Notes: generated by a model from the letters alone, not told the origin. A stretch of 60,000 nt of DNA from Nematostella vectensis (GCF_932526225.1 NC_064036.1:14317181-14377180), one strand, 5' to 3'. Numbered from the stretch's first letter, positions 1-11,635 are shown. Program-made: numbers and translations.

Positions 1-983
1 TGAACGGGGTTCTTGATAAAACGGCGAACAAGTGCACTTCGCTGGAACTCGACGGGTAATGTTCGCGATAATCGGCGCACAATCCCACTCCAAACCCTGG
101 ACGCGTTACTGTCATCACGGGGATAGTCCGCGTGCTGAGTGTTGTTAGCGGTAATTGGCGCATACATCCACACATGCCCTCGAAATACAAGTTCCGCGGC
201 AGCTATGATATGCCTTTGGCTGTGCCACCAGCAAATGTGATCGTACTCCGTAGGGTAAGGTAGCAAATAGCTTATGGCGTCCCGGTGAAAAGCATTGAAG
301 CTCGCGTCGAAGTGCGTGACTGGCACGTGGTCCGACTTGGTACTAACACGTGTGGACAAATTTGGACAAAGTTGACTTCTTTTCTGTAGCATAATCTCCG
401 CTGAATGGTGAACTATGTAATTCGGAATCCCTACGGCTGGTCCATTTCTAAGCAAGAACTGCTCAAAAGCTCTCATAGGGGGTATACTGCGTAAGTCCTC
501 GGAAATCAAGCTGTCATCGTACGCCAAATTTAAATCATCGTCCGTAAAAATATAGTAAAGGTATTGTTTTGTGCGACGTTTTGAAAGATAATAGAGTAGA
601 TTTCTTCCTTCGTTCCAAGACACCTTCTTTTTGAACGTATACGAGACGTGGGATGGTGTTACCTTGCCGCATTGGCGCTTGTAGCTTAGCACAATCACAT
701 CACAATCGCAGCTATGACCGTCGCCAATTGCCTCTGATTCGAGCAGTCTTTGTGGTAAGCATTCAGCCGTTTGAACAAGATAAACGAATTTCCTAGCGCT
801 TTTTACTTCTCGTTGAACACATTCAGCAGGTATTCCTGAAAAATGCGATTTTCCAAAAATATCTCTAGAAGTAAACGAAATCGCCGATCTTTCTGATAAT
901 AAGTGGTTCAAAAAAGCCAAGAATGTGAAAATGCCAAAGCCTGTACAAAGTTTCGACAGTCGCACGAATTTCGGTTGAACCAT
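1..983 (-). CDS. Putative type II membrane glycosyltransferase-like protein (5' part, runs off the left edge)
   Basis: An uninterrupted minus-strand frame runs from an ATG at 981-983 past base 1: 327 codons with no stop. I see a short basic N-terminus (MVQPKFVRLSKL), then one hydrophobic segment at about residues 13-29 (TGFGIFTFLAFLNHLL), which is the layout of a Golgi type II signal-anchor enzyme. The lumenal part is Cys-, Trp- and His-rich. It has a block NEGRNLLYYL, then YYIFTDDDLNL with the acidic triad at residues 148-150, then THFDASFNAFHRDAI and an SQRHIIAAAELVF block. A hydrophobic strand followed by an acidic D-x-D-like triad is typical of metal-binding GT-A nucleotide-sugar transferases. 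I do not recognise the exact family, and donor and acceptor are unknown. The frame has no intron in the window. The function is inferred from architecture; that it is a real coding exon is much surer than what the enzyme does. Confidence 0.78.
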   Translation of the reverse strand, partial: MVQPKFVRLSKLCTGFGIFTFLAFLNHLLSERSAISFTSRDIFGKSHFSGIPAECVQREVKSARKFVYLVQTAECLPQRLLESEAIGDGHSCDCDVIVLSYKRQCGKVTPSHVSYTFKKKVSWNEGRNLLYYLSKRRTKQYLYYIFTDDDLNLAYDDSLISEDLRSIPPMRAFEQFLLRNGPAVGIPNYIVHHSAEIMLQKRSQLCPNLSTRVSTKSDHVPVTHFDASFNAFHRDAISYLLPYPTEYDHICWWHSQRHIIAAAELVFRGHVWMYAPITANNTQHADYPRDDSNASRVWSGIVRRLSRTLPVEFQRSALVRRFIKNPV

Positions 984-1526
984 CGTGTTTCCTTGCCGCC
1001 AATGGATCGAGACAGAAGACATCAAAAAGAGAAGGGTTTAATTTTTACGTTGATTGTTAATATGTCTTTATTCGTTTCTAGGTCACCGGGCATATTGTGT
1101 TAACAAGGCATGGGGCTGGTTTATTGACATGAAATACACGAGATATATGCTTTCTAAGAGTTAATTAGTGTTTTAACATACGGCTTACCTTAAACAGAAA
1201 AATACTAAAAAGAATAATGAACGGACGAATAGTATGCTATAGACCCATTCCTACATTTATCACGATTCCTACGGCCCTAAGTCAAAATTATGATAAACGG
1301 CCATAAACACCAATCAAGGAATTGTTATGATAGTTTTAGCATGATATGAAACGACACAATGCATCTTGCCACGTACCAATCATTCGTATCAGGGAAACGA
1401 AAACACACCAGTGCACCTGCCAATTAAAAGTACAGTAAAGTCAACGAAATTAGGAAAAGTGCAAGTTGAAAAAAAGATCAACATCCTGTCTATCTGTTTC
1501 AAATATACGTTTTGATTAGCCTGCTA

Positions 1527-1687
1527 GCCGGCTTTCATTCTGGCTTATTCGGAAATGTTTTGTTTTTGAATATTGGGAATTCTGTGGCGCGTGTGAAGGC
1601 CGAGGTTAGCTAGGGCGAGGGTGCAATCCCAAGAATTTTCAATATCCGAAAACAAAACAATTGCTAATTAGCCCGAATAAGAGTCGG
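1527..1687. repeat. Imperfect hairpin (MITE-like inverted repeat)
   Basis: The left arm begins gccggctttcattctggctt and continues through a ttttgttttt tract. The right arm, read on the other strand, begins GCCGACTCTTATTCGGGCTA and continues through the same TTGTTTTGTTTT tract. The arms are about 55 nt with mismatches around a ~45-nt GC-rich centre. No target duplication was identified. Probably a small non-autonomous DNA element. Confidence 0.5.
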
Positions 1688-1890
1688 CTCGCAGATTTAC
1701 CATTCTATTTATAAGGTCGTTTAGCAATAAATGTTCCTAAGCTAAGCATAGTCAGCATTAGTAACGAAAACTGATATGATGGTCGAAATGGGCTTGATTT
1801 CATACTATACTAGGGTCTTACACGAAAAATTTAACTTTTAACCATTAAAACAGTTAAATTAGGCTCTAGGTAATTCCTTGAACTTTTTTT

Positions 1891-2091
1891 GATTCAAGAT
1901 TTAATTCAAGACTTTTTTGACATTGTTATAAGAGTGGAATCTCCTTTCGAAGTATAATGTCGAACCGCAGTCATCCCAGTTACTAAACTTCTTGGTTACT
2001 AATCAGTTACTACTCACAGTAACTCCTACCCCCTTCCAATTAGTAACCGAGTAGTAACCAAGAGGTTTTAGTAACCAGGATCACCACTGTG
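1891..2091. repeat. Fold-back repeat, copy 1
   Basis: A ~200-bp sequence starting gattcaagatttaattcaag. Its second half is internally inverted: cagttactaaacttcttggt is mirrored by the reverse complement in accaagaggttttagtaacc. A second, nearly identical copy lies about 800 bp to the right, in the same orientation. No coding capacity. Confidence 0.6.
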
Positions 2092-2693
2092 CCGGATCTT
2101 CGCGAATGTACAAATTTTGAAAGAAGGAATAATTTTTTGAAATAAATTGTCCGAAAGGTGGTACCATGGTTTCGGTACATATCCGAAAATCATTCAGTCA
2201 ATATACAAAAAGAAACAAAATTAAACAAAAGATATTTAATTAAATTTGTCTCTGGCTTCTCTTTCTTTTTTTTTTTTTATAAATTTGTCGTCACATTCAG
2301 AGGGTATCAGCATCAATGAATAACCCATCGAAAAGCTATGGCTAATTATAGAGCCCCTGAGGAAGAAATGTTTCATGGATTAGATAGATGTGGTTTTTGT
2401 CATAGAGTTTCAAACAAATAGTAGATGACAAACAGATTAGTTATTGACCTTTTATTGACTATTACACCTGAAAAGTAAATGTTTTTCTCTTCCATATTAA
2501 CTTCAACATACATACACGACATATATTTACCGTGTGTATTATTTTTTATTAAATCGATGATAATCTTAAATCCAGGAAAATACTTGAATTGAATGGCGTA
2601 TGTATCAATGTATCAAGGGCCGCTTAAAAAGATCGGGCGACACGCGTACTTGAGCGTAAGCGTTACTTGACGTACCATATAGTGAATTATAGT

Positions 2694-2891
2694 GATTCAA
2701 GATTTGATTCAAGACTTCTTTGACATCATTATAAGAGTGAAATCTCCTTTCGAAGTATAATGTCGAACCGCAGTGATCCCAGTTACTAAACTTCTTGGTT
2801 ACTAATCAGTTACTACTCACAGTAACCCCTACCCCCTTCCAATTAGTAATTGAGTAGTAACCAAGAGGTTTAAGTAACCAGGATCACCACA
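2694..2891. repeat. Fold-back repeat, copy 2
   Basis: Same family and orientation as the copy at 1891-2091, differing at only a few positions (for example ttgattcaag for ttaattcaag, and attagtaattga for attagtaaccga). It keeps the inverted TTACTAA...TTAGTAA arms. The high identity suggests recent mobility or local duplication. Confidence 0.6.
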
Positions 2892-3539
2892 TTAAAAAAA
2901 ATGTGGGATGAATTTAACGATGAATAAGTTCCGGAGAAAGCAAAGGCAGCAAAAAGTATTGTATGAAAATTTTTTATGGTAGGAGCGAATTTAAGGGCTG
3001 GAATTTTAGATTTAATTGTTTCGACAATTTATGGCTTAGTTAACAGTTTTTTTTTTATGGAAATACTGACAAAACGGTTCTCTGATCAAGCAAGGTTCTC
3101 TGAAAGCACCCAAGACATGGAAAAAAGGACTTTTGCAAGTGCATACAGCGGCGTAGCCAGGATTTTTAACAGGCATTTTCTCCTGTATTTTAGATAATAT
3201 CTCATACATTTACTGTATTTTTGGCTGCTAAAAGGGGGGGGGACCTCTTGACCACCCCCCTTGCTACCCCCCCCCCCCTGGCATACTGCAGGTTTATGTC
3301 TCAATTCGGCAAGTTTAAAAAGTGGGAAACTTTCAAGATTTTCACTAGTCGCCGCACGATTGAAAACACATTTTGTAGGCGTAATAAAAATGGTATGAAA
3401 TACAGATGGAAGTATGTGAGTGTATCATCACTAATACAATCAGACCCCTCAGGCTCGAAAACTATCAGCGAATAGTCATTATTCGCCGATAGTTATTTCA
3501 CCTTGGCGTCAAATTGTTCATAGCGTGGAAGAACAGCTG

Positions 3540-4049
3540 CCTAGTCCTAGTCCCAGGCGTTATTACCGGATTTCCTGTGTTTAGCCTAGTCCCAGGCGTT
3601 TTTTATAGGGTTTCCTGTGTTCAGCCTAGTTTCAGACGTTTTTATCGGGTTTACTGTGTTCAGCCTAGTCCCAGGCTTTATTATCGGGTTGGCTGTGTTC
3701 AGCCTAGTGCCAGGCGTTTTTATCGGGTTAGCTGTGTTCAGCCTAGTCCCAGGCGTTCTTACCGGGTTTGCTGTGTTTAGCCTAGTTCCAGGCGTTTTTA
3801 TCGGGTTTCCTGAGTTCAGCCTAGTTTCAGGCGATTTTATCGGGTTTCCTGTGTTCTGCCTAGTCCCAGGTCTTATCGGGTTTCCTGTGTTCTGCCTAGT
3901 CCCAGGCGCTTTTATCGGGTTTCCTGTGTTCAGCCTAGTCCCAGGTTTTATCGGGTTTCCTGTGTTCAGCCTAGTCCCAGGCGTTCTTACTGGGTTTCCT
4001 GTGTTCAGCCTAGTTTCAGGCGTTTTTATCGGGTTTTCTGTGTTCAGCC
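3540..4049. repeat. 39-bp minisatellite, left part (~13 copies)
   Basis: Tandem copies of a 39-bp unit with the core gttcagcctagtcccaggcg followed by tttttatcgggtttcctgt. Thirty-nine is a multiple of three and the unit has no stop in several frames, so long apparent proteins open on both strands (13-residue periods). I regard these frames as by-products of the repeat. The array stops at 4049, where a DNA transposon is inserted, and resumes at 4529. Confidence 0.85.
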
Positions 4050-4528
4050 ATGGGCTCATAAGTAGGGGCAATCAACTTCCCCATGTTCTGGTACTATTTG
4101 GGGGTCACGGCGTTTCCTAGGATCAGTCTATTTTTAGACGCGCGGATGAGCCAATCAGATTCAGCCTTTGTGTTGACGTTTTGGCTGATGTCAAATGCAC
4201 GCGCAGTCTCAGACAAAAAGCTATGTTCTCTCTTTGATACTTTGACTTTTTGTTGCTCTCTTCTTTAATATGAATCCAACCCTACCTATGACTTTGAATT
4301 CTAGCTTGTAATTCTTTTGGTAAGCAAACAAAACCGACGGATGATAGATAAAAATATATTCTTCCTAACTGCAATTTGCGCGTTCAGCCTCACGTCACTC
4401 GCGCGCACGACCAACGTCAAAGTAGCTGATTGGCCAGTTCGTGCGCGCGCGTCTAAAAATAGCCTGATCCTAGGAAACGCTGTAACATTTATATACAACA
4501 GATGATTGCCCCTACTTATGAGCCCCTG
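4050..4528. mobile_element. hAT-like MITE, 479 bp, inserted in the minisatellite
   Basis: Terminal inverted repeats: the left end reads ATGGGCTCATAAGTAGGGGC, and the right end read on the other strand CAGGGGCTCATAAGTAGGGG. Homology continues inward, with shared blocks cgtttcctaggatcag and ctatttttagacgcgcg on both sides. The element is flanked by a perfect 8-bp direct repeat GTTCAGCC (4042-4049 and 4529-4536). An 8-bp target duplication with CAGGG-type ends is characteristic of the hAT superfamily. There is no transposase, so it is non-autonomous. Confidence 0.85.
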
Positions 4529-4745
4529 GTTCAGCCTAGTCCCAGGTCTTATCGGATTTCCTGTGTTCAGCCTAGTTCCAGGCGTTCTTATCGGGTTTCC
4601 TGTGTTCAGCCTAGTTCCAGGCGTTTTTATCGGGTTTCCTGTGTTCAGCCTAGTCCCAGGCGTTCTTAGTTGGCTCGTTCCAGCTTCCAGGCTACCTCGC
4701 GGTTTATCTTCGAGCACAGGAAACCCGGTGAGAACGCCTGGGACT
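4529..4745. repeat. 39-bp minisatellite, right part (~4 copies) with an inverted end
   Basis: Continuation of the array at 3540-4049 after the 479-bp insertion, in the same orientation, to about 4670. A reverse-complement partial unit then lies at 4719-4751 (ggaaacccggtgagaacgcc). The inversion at the end suggests a rearrangement after the array formed. Confidence 0.75.
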
Positions 4746-4760
4746 AGGCTATAAGCAGAG

Positions 4761-5545
4761 GTGGCCCAGTGGTACACTGGCCTCTAGCCGCTGCGGGCCA
4801 AGTTAGAATCCCGTCTCTGAACTCCGAGATTTTTCTAGATTCAGGCGCCCGTTTCTCAAAACACCCGAGAATTCTCGGGCCCGAAAACTTTATCTTGCAT
4901 TTTTGCCCAAAATTTCGCATGTTTTCCTTTTTGAGAACCGCTTTCATATTTTAGAACAGTTTGAACTTCCTCTTGGTTCATATTCCAAATGATAACGCTC
5001 AATAGGGCTATTTTCGAAGTTTTCCTGAAGCCAGAAAGTTACCCAAAAAGTCTCGGGTGACTGCGAGGTCCCGATAACTTTAATATTTAAGCCATGTGAA
5101 TTTCGGGCCCGAGAAGTTCGGGAAAGATCAAAATCTATAAATCTATAAAGAGAATCATCCTTTACATAAATCTTTGTGGTAAAATACAATGTTTGACGAT
5201 ATTTCAACACATTTAGATACCATAAGTTTTATAGAAATTAGACAGCTTTTCAAATTTAAGGAATAAATCGTTTTCGGGCCCGAGAATTCTCGGGTGTTTT
5301 GAGAAACGGGCGCCAGGTCTGGGTTTGAATTTCGTGCTGTAAGAGGGTTGAACAAAACCGAGGTCCCGTCTCCTAAATGCTTCACCCAAATGTAAAGGGG
5401 ACGTTCAAGATCCCTTGCGCTATTCGTATGTAAGAGTAGGGAATTGCTCCGGGTTTCACGGCCTAGCTATCTCTCTCTGAACCCAGAGGACGACGAGCCA
5501 CAACGTGGATGTGCCTCAATTGGGTACCGTTATTGCTATTGTTCC
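4761..5545 (+). mobile_element. tRNA-derived SINE, interrupted by another element
   Basis: The head at 4761-4815 looks tRNA-derived: gtggcccagtggtacactgg resembles an A box, and aagttagaatcccgtc resembles a B box about 40 nt further on. After the insertion at 4844-5314 the sequence resumes (aggtctgggtttgaatttcg) with a SINE-like body: a ggggacgttcaagatccc block, a tctctctctgaacccaga block, and a tail ending near 5545. The right boundary is approximate. Membership of a named SINE family was not checked. Confidence 0.55.
4844..5314. mobile_element. Inverted-repeat element nested in the SINE
   Basis: Two ~46-nt perfect or near-perfect inverted arms. The left starts GGCGCCCGTTTCTCAAAACA (4844 on) and continues through cgagaattctcgggcccg. 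The right ends with its reverse complement at 5314. The interior is AT-rich without an open frame. The inner parts of the arms contain a self-complementary GAGAATTCTC. No clear target duplication seen. Probably a non-autonomous DNA transposon. Confidence 0.65.
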
Positions 5546-6692
5546 TGTTATGCGTGTTTGGCAGTATTGCCTTCAAAGTGGGGATTACCAGACAACGTAA
5601 AATAAATAACAAGCTCACAAGACGGACAATTCGCGAGCTAATCGACCACTACATCCTACCGTTCGCTCCACTTCCGATATTAAAACATAAAAAAGGTAAA
5701 AACAACGCTAACATTTAACTTTTTAAATATTTATTTAAAATCCATAATAATAATAAAGTCATACTGAGACAATGTTAATAAATCGGCATACATTTGTTTT
5801 TTTCGTAAAAAGGGACAATCTTCCGCGCGCTTATCAAAAACACGGTAGCGGAAAATTTGTTTATTCATCCCTACCATGGTTAACGTAGCCTACTCGTAGG
5901 CTTTGATAGTTTTTCTGGCACGAAAAACCCCGAAAACACGGACTTTGCATACCACGGCCACCATCTTGGATAATGCGCTCCGCAGGGGGAGGGGAAGGAA
6001 AAATGCGTGGGGCATTAACGTTTTTTCGCCCTCTACCTGGACGACCGCCATAATAAGCTTCTTATAGCTCCGCTTTTCTTTTAGTAACCAATCAAAGCAC
6101 ACCTCGAGTGGAAGTAACCAATCAAAGCGCACCTCAAGTGGAAGTAACCAATCAAAGCACACCTCAAGTGGAAGATATACTACCAACCTTACGTTTGCAA
6201 TATATTTCAGTAAAACGTCTGGAAATTGTAGTACGCACCGACCCGGGGGGGGGGGGGGGGGGGGGGGGTGGGGTGGTGGGTCCAGCACCAACATATCAGC
6301 CACTGTAGTTATAAGCAATTTCCAAGCGCGCACATCGTTATTCCCAATACATATAGTATATAAAACTTGGGAACCTCGCAAGAACAAGCGATTTCATTGG
6401 TTGACAAACTCGGGATAAAATGCAATATACACCTTCTAGGAGATGGATATTTTCATGTGCCCCGAGATCAAGCAAAATGGTTGGTGTAATAGTCGATTTA
6501 CAAGTGGTTTCAAAAGAAAATTGCTCTAAAGCTCGTTGTATATACTAAAACAAATATACCATTCTCATCTCAGCGGATAGTGGCTTTAAAAATATCTACA
6601 GAGAGTCGAAGGATCGAGGATGGAAATGGAAATGTTAAATATATGCCTGTTATCCCCAATATACATATGTTTCTATATATGCGTTGAGGACG
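5546..6692. other. Intergenic region downstream of the ATPase gene
   Basis: No gene recognised. It contains a 3 x 30-bp tandem repeat (6083-6172) and a long G run at about 6245-6268, followed by ggggtggtggg. The minus-strand 3' UTR and poly(A) signal of the ATP13A-like gene should lie here, just left of its stop at 6693. AATAAA-like sequences are common in this AT-rich DNA, so I do not pick one. Confidence 0.5.
6083..6172. repeat. Three tandem copies of a 30-bp unit
   Basis: The unit agtaaccaatcaaagcacac plus ctcaagtgga occurs three times with one or two differences. The unit is 10 codons long, so short frames stay open. It includes a CCAAT-type pentamer (accaatca) in each copy. No function can be assigned. 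Confidence 0.7.
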
Positions 6693-9600
6693 CTAGCTGG
6701 GCAGGCTTACTGGAGGCCAGTACGCATCGCCATCTATTTCTTGTTGCAGTATTTTGTATCGGTTTTTAGGTTGGTGCTTACGTCTAAGTTTATTGAGCAG
6801 AAATCCGAGAGATCGGGACGGCACCAGGCAATCCTGTGAAAACATGTAACACAAGATGTAAACACAGTCTACTATAATCCACACTGTGGTGACTTGCTTC
6901 CTATATGATTAAAACTATCCGAAAACTAAACAGTTAATTAAAGGAGGGAAATAGGATCCGTTAAGTGAGAAAAATAGTATCCATGGTGACGCTGACAACT
7001 ATCTTGATGATGACAGGGCGATGATGATGATGATGATGATGATAAAATGAACATGATATCTTTCATAAAGTTGAATATGTCACTGATGATAATGATCCCA
7101 ATGATGATGACAAAGCTGATGAGGACAGGGCAATGATTATGACGATAAGATCATTATATACTACTTATCAACCGAGCGCGAGGTCCGTACTGAGAAATCT
7201 CAGGCCGCGGGTTATACAGACCGGGGCCGCAGGCCGAGGTCTGTGCAAAAAAGACCAAGGGCTGAGATTTCTCAGTACGGACCGGGCAAGCGATGTTCTT
7301 ATTTATTATATGGCTCTTTTAAATATTTGTACGAGAAGGAAAACTTTTGCTGCTGAAGTGATAGAAGGAGCTGGTTTACAAGCCACGGGTGCTGAACTCC
7401 AAAGCTCGAAATAACGAGTCGATTTGTGAAATGAACATCGAAAATTGCTTTTTACGCCGATTCTACCGACCTTCACATGAAAACATCATTTCTTTTATGT
7501 TATTTCATTTAGATTAGTTGTCTTTACGGAAAATCGCCTTCAAACTCCCTGTGTTATGACAATTTCCCGCCATAATGATTGCAACGCGCGCGACAATTTC
7601 AAGTTTGCTGAAATTTTACCTCAATATAATTTCCAACTTTGTTTACCTTTACAGTTGCATCTGACAGTTTTGCTTATGTTCGTGAAGATTTTGTTCGCAA
7701 TGACCATTCAGTGAAATCCAGTTCGTATTTCCACACTATGCTTTTAATAATCCACAAATGCAGAACTTCTAATAAAGACATCCTCTGAATTTTTACCAGC
7801 AATTTTGTGAAATAATTAAGTCCCAATTGATCGTCGCTTTCCACTCGAATTGATCGTAGAGATGTTTTCTTTCACTTGAATTCTCCACAGACAGTAAGAT
7901 ATATTCACTAAAATACTTCTCTTGAATGAAGATACATTATGCAGGCAAATTCCTCGAGTGATTTGCCTTTATTCCCCGTATAAAGAGACGATTTGCTACC
8001 TTATTTTATCGCATAAAAAAAAATAAAGTAAGCTTACATAATAAAACTCACTGTCTGAATATAAATATTAAAACTCATCGTTGCAGAAAAGCGGCAACAA
8101 ATTGCTATTACAGTGTAGAAAAAATAACAACCTTGTTGTTGATTTTCTCGAATGAGTCGTCGGTCCGGAGATTTTTTTGTAACGACCGCCGTCGTTATAG
8201 CAGGATCCAGACCGCTCAACAGCCAATCAACGTGCGCCATTCCACCGGAAGTGGTTGTTGGCATATATCAAAATGATGATAATTATTATATCTATTATGG
8301 TATCAATAATGAAGTTGATGATGATTATGGTACGTTGCTGATGATAATGATTACACTGATGAAAACAATGCTGATGATGACATCAATGATTATGTTCAGT
8401 ATGAAAGAGATGAAGGTAAGAGCGATAATAATGGCCATATGATAAGATAATCTTACCTCGATTAACAGGGAAATAATAAGATTCCCGACAGCAAGTGCGA
8501 CGAGATATAATCGGAAATAGAAATCCGGCAGAATCTTCAACTGCAACAAAAATGTCAGAGTTTAGACAAGTTCTTGTAACAATTAAGAATAGAAATATTA
8601 TAGCTGTACCTTGAAGAATGTGTGCAGCTTATTTTCGTGACCGTAGATAACCAGGAAAAGCGTGAAAGCCGTGAGCACTACTAGAACCAGCATGAACGAC
8701 ACTGCGAGGGAAAATCATGATTAGTCATGTCAATTACAAGAATAAACAATAGCTACATCATTATGATATATTTGTAAAATGTAAAAGTTTAGTAAGGCGC
8801 AATGAAAGATCACAAGACATGATCAAAAGCTCTAATAGTTTATACTCACTGTTCACATCCATTTGTGTGAGATAGTGTGTAAGCGCGATCCGTTTTAATG
8901 CAGTGTATCGGGCCTTACCCGCAAAAAAAAAAAAAAAAAAAAAAAAAAAGGACTCATAGTTCCCAATGTAGAGAGCCAGATTTTTACGTCACCCTTAAAA
9001 ACTTACGGTTCTACGGTTAACGGTTTCTATATATGGTCAGTATGAAAACTTAAGGTTCTTATATATGGGCAGTATGAAAACTTACGGTTCCTATATATGG
9101 ACAGTATGTAAACTTACGGTTCCTATATATGGGCAGTATGTAAACTTACGGTTCCTATATATGGACAGTATGTAAACTTACGGTTCCTATATATATGGGC
9201 AGTATGTAAACTTACGGTTCCTATATATGGTCAGGATATAAACTTATGGTTCCTATATATGGACAGTATGTAAACTTACGGTTCCTATATATGGGCAGTA
9301 TGTAAATTTACGGTTCCTATATATGGGCAGTATGTAAACTTACGGTTCCTATATATGGTCAGGATATAAACTTATGGTTCCTATATATGGACAGTATGTA
9401 AACTTACGGTTCCTATATATGGGCAGTATGTAAACTTACGGTTCCTATATATGGTCAGGATATAAACTTACGGTTCCTATATATGGACAGTATGTAAACT
9501 TACGGTTCCTATATATGGGCAGTATGTAAACTTACGGTTCCTATATATGGTCAGGATATAAACTTACGGTTCCTATATATGGGCAGTATGTAAACTTACG

Positions 9601-11635
9601 GTTCCTATATATAGGCAGTATGTAAACTTATGGTTCCTATATATGGGCAGTATGTAAATTTACGGTTCCTATATATGGGCAGTATGTAAACTTACGGTTC
9701 CTATATATGGGCAGGATATAAACTTACGGTTCCTATATATGGACAGTATGTAAACTTACGGTTCCTATATATGGGCAGTATGTAAACTTACGGTTCCTAT
9801 ATATGGTCAGGATATAAACTTATGGTTCCTATATATGGGCAGTATGTAAACTTACGGTTCCTATATATGGTCAGGATATAAACTTATGGTTCCTATATAT
9901 GGGCAGTATGTAAACTTATGGTTCCTATATATGGACAGTATGTAAACTTATGGTTCCTATATATGGACAGTATGTAAACTTACGGTTCCTATATATGGTC
10001 AGTATGAAAACTTACGGTTCCTATATATGGTCAGGATATAAACTTACGGTTCCTATATATGGGCAGTATGTAAACTTACGGTTCCTATATATAGGCAGTA
10101 TGTAAACTTATGGTTCCTATATATGGGCAGTATGTAAATTTACGGTTCCTATATATGGGCAGTATGTAAACTTATGGTTCCTATATATGGGCAGTATGTA
10201 AACTTATGGTTCCTATATATGGGCAGTATGTAAACTTACGGTTTCTATATATGGGCAGTATGTAAACTTACGGTTCCTATATATGGGCAGTAAGTAAATT
10301 TTCGGTTCCTATATATGGACAGGATGTAAACTTACGGTTCCTATATATGGGCAGTATGTAAACTTACGGTTCCTATACATGGGCAGTATGTAAATTTACG
10401 GTTCCTGTATATGGTCAGGATATAAACTTACGGTTTCTATATATGGGCAGTCTGTAAGGTTTGCCGCGTGAGAAGGCCACAGCCAATAAGATGTACTGGA
10501 AGGAAGATATAGCAAAGAGAACGGAGTTCTCGTGACACGCGTACTGTACTTGATCCTTTGTGTTTTTCACGGAAGTCACGTTAACTGGGACGAACCTGAG
10601 CGAATAGAGCACAGACAATTAGCAAGAATCTCGTAATCAACCAGCCAATCACCACTCCCATGCTACCGGGGCAATTTTAAAGCGTACTTCCACGCTTATA
10701 AACCAAGGTTTAATACAGTACTTACCCGCTTATAAGAACCTAGGTTTTCCAGGTTAGCCTGAACAGGCACTTATTTAACGGGTACTATTTTAAATTTTAG
10801 GCTACTAAAGGTTCTTTAATAGGTTCTTAATTTTAACAAAAGTTAATATACTAATAGCTTGTAGAAGTCCGGTATCTAGATTGATAAAATGTCAATACCA
10901 GCCGGGTCTTCGTACAAATGTGGACAAGATGTGGTCAAGACCCCTTTAAATATATTTAAACTCTCATTATCATGCTCAAAATATTGCCTTAATAATAAAT
11001 ATTTTAGTTAACTGCTTGAGAATTATGATTCTTATCATTGGTCTTATCATCGGTTCATGTTTTTTGAAATAAGAACCTGTTTCAAATTTTAGGCTAATTA
11101 GGTTTTTATTTGAGGGGGGTCTAAATTGACATTTTTAAGCTAACAGGTTATTAAATTCTAGGTTCTTATAAGCGGGTAAGTACTATAGTATAACTGCAAG
11201 AAAACTTTGAAGACATCCTATACTTTTGTTAACCTCCGCAAAAAGGATACCTTGTTATTGTGGACGTTTTTTTTTTTATAACCCGCGTTGCGTCATAGGT
11301 ATCAAACAAATGTAATTGAACTGAAAGGTTTAGAACCTAAAGTATTTTTAACTTTTTTTGTGTCGTTAAAAAAACATAATCAGGCTGAGGTTTTCACAGT
11401 TTTATGTTACCCATGATTCACAGCGATTTATGACAAATGGATTCCCGAGTGCAACCTTAATTTAAAATAGATGTAAACACATACCAGGACTGCTGTCGAA
11501 CCCACAGGAATCCCACAACCTGAAAGGCGATCTGGGTAACGATCTGGCTGAGAAGGGAGAAGAGGACGATGGGAGCCACCAGGCTGCCCCCAGGGCGCTG
11601 GGACACGAGGTAAGGGAACGGGTGTTGGTTACCCA
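6693..11635 (-). CDS. ATP13A3-like: ATP13A-like exons 32-36: helices M7-M10 and C-terminus
   Basis: Exon 32 (11485-11635) has [20 protein letters not shown] and the [14 protein letters not shown] block. Exon 33 (10432-10595) has the loop ending [20 protein letters not shown] and [13 protein letters not shown], and its 3' end lies inside a 32-bp tandem array. Exons 34 and 35 are hydrophobic ([18 protein letters not shown] and [20 protein letters not shown]). Exon 36 (6693-6833) ends with [19 protein letters not shown] and stop, a P5B-type tail. The intron between exons 31 and 32 is 6.5 kb, most of it satellite. Confidence 0.92.

Larger units (their letters stand above)
984..3539. other. Intergenic stretch with repeats, no supported gene
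   Basis: No convincing exon seen on either strand. It holds the presumed promoter and 5' UTR of the minus-strand gene starting at 983, a hairpin repeat at 1527-1687, and two copies of a fold-back repeat at 1891-2091 and 2694-2891. There is a T-run near 2266-2278 and G and C runs at 3235-3280. Short open frames around 2976-3475 overlap homopolymers and show no domain. Confidence 0.6.

Noticed and set aside
3586-4120. Frames of 161 and 167 codons with Pro- or Phe/Val-rich 13-residue repeats
   Set aside because: By-products of a 39-bp minisatellite, present on both strands and cut by a MITE; no domain and no splice context.
4761-4835. Functional tRNA gene
   Set aside because: A- and B-box-like words are present, but no cloverleaf with anticodon stem or 3' acceptor pairing could be drawn; it fits a SINE head better.
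8034-8549. Short frames over GAT/ATG-rich DNA
   Set aside because: Simple-sequence DNA in intron 35; only 8457-8540 on the minus strand is a supported exon.
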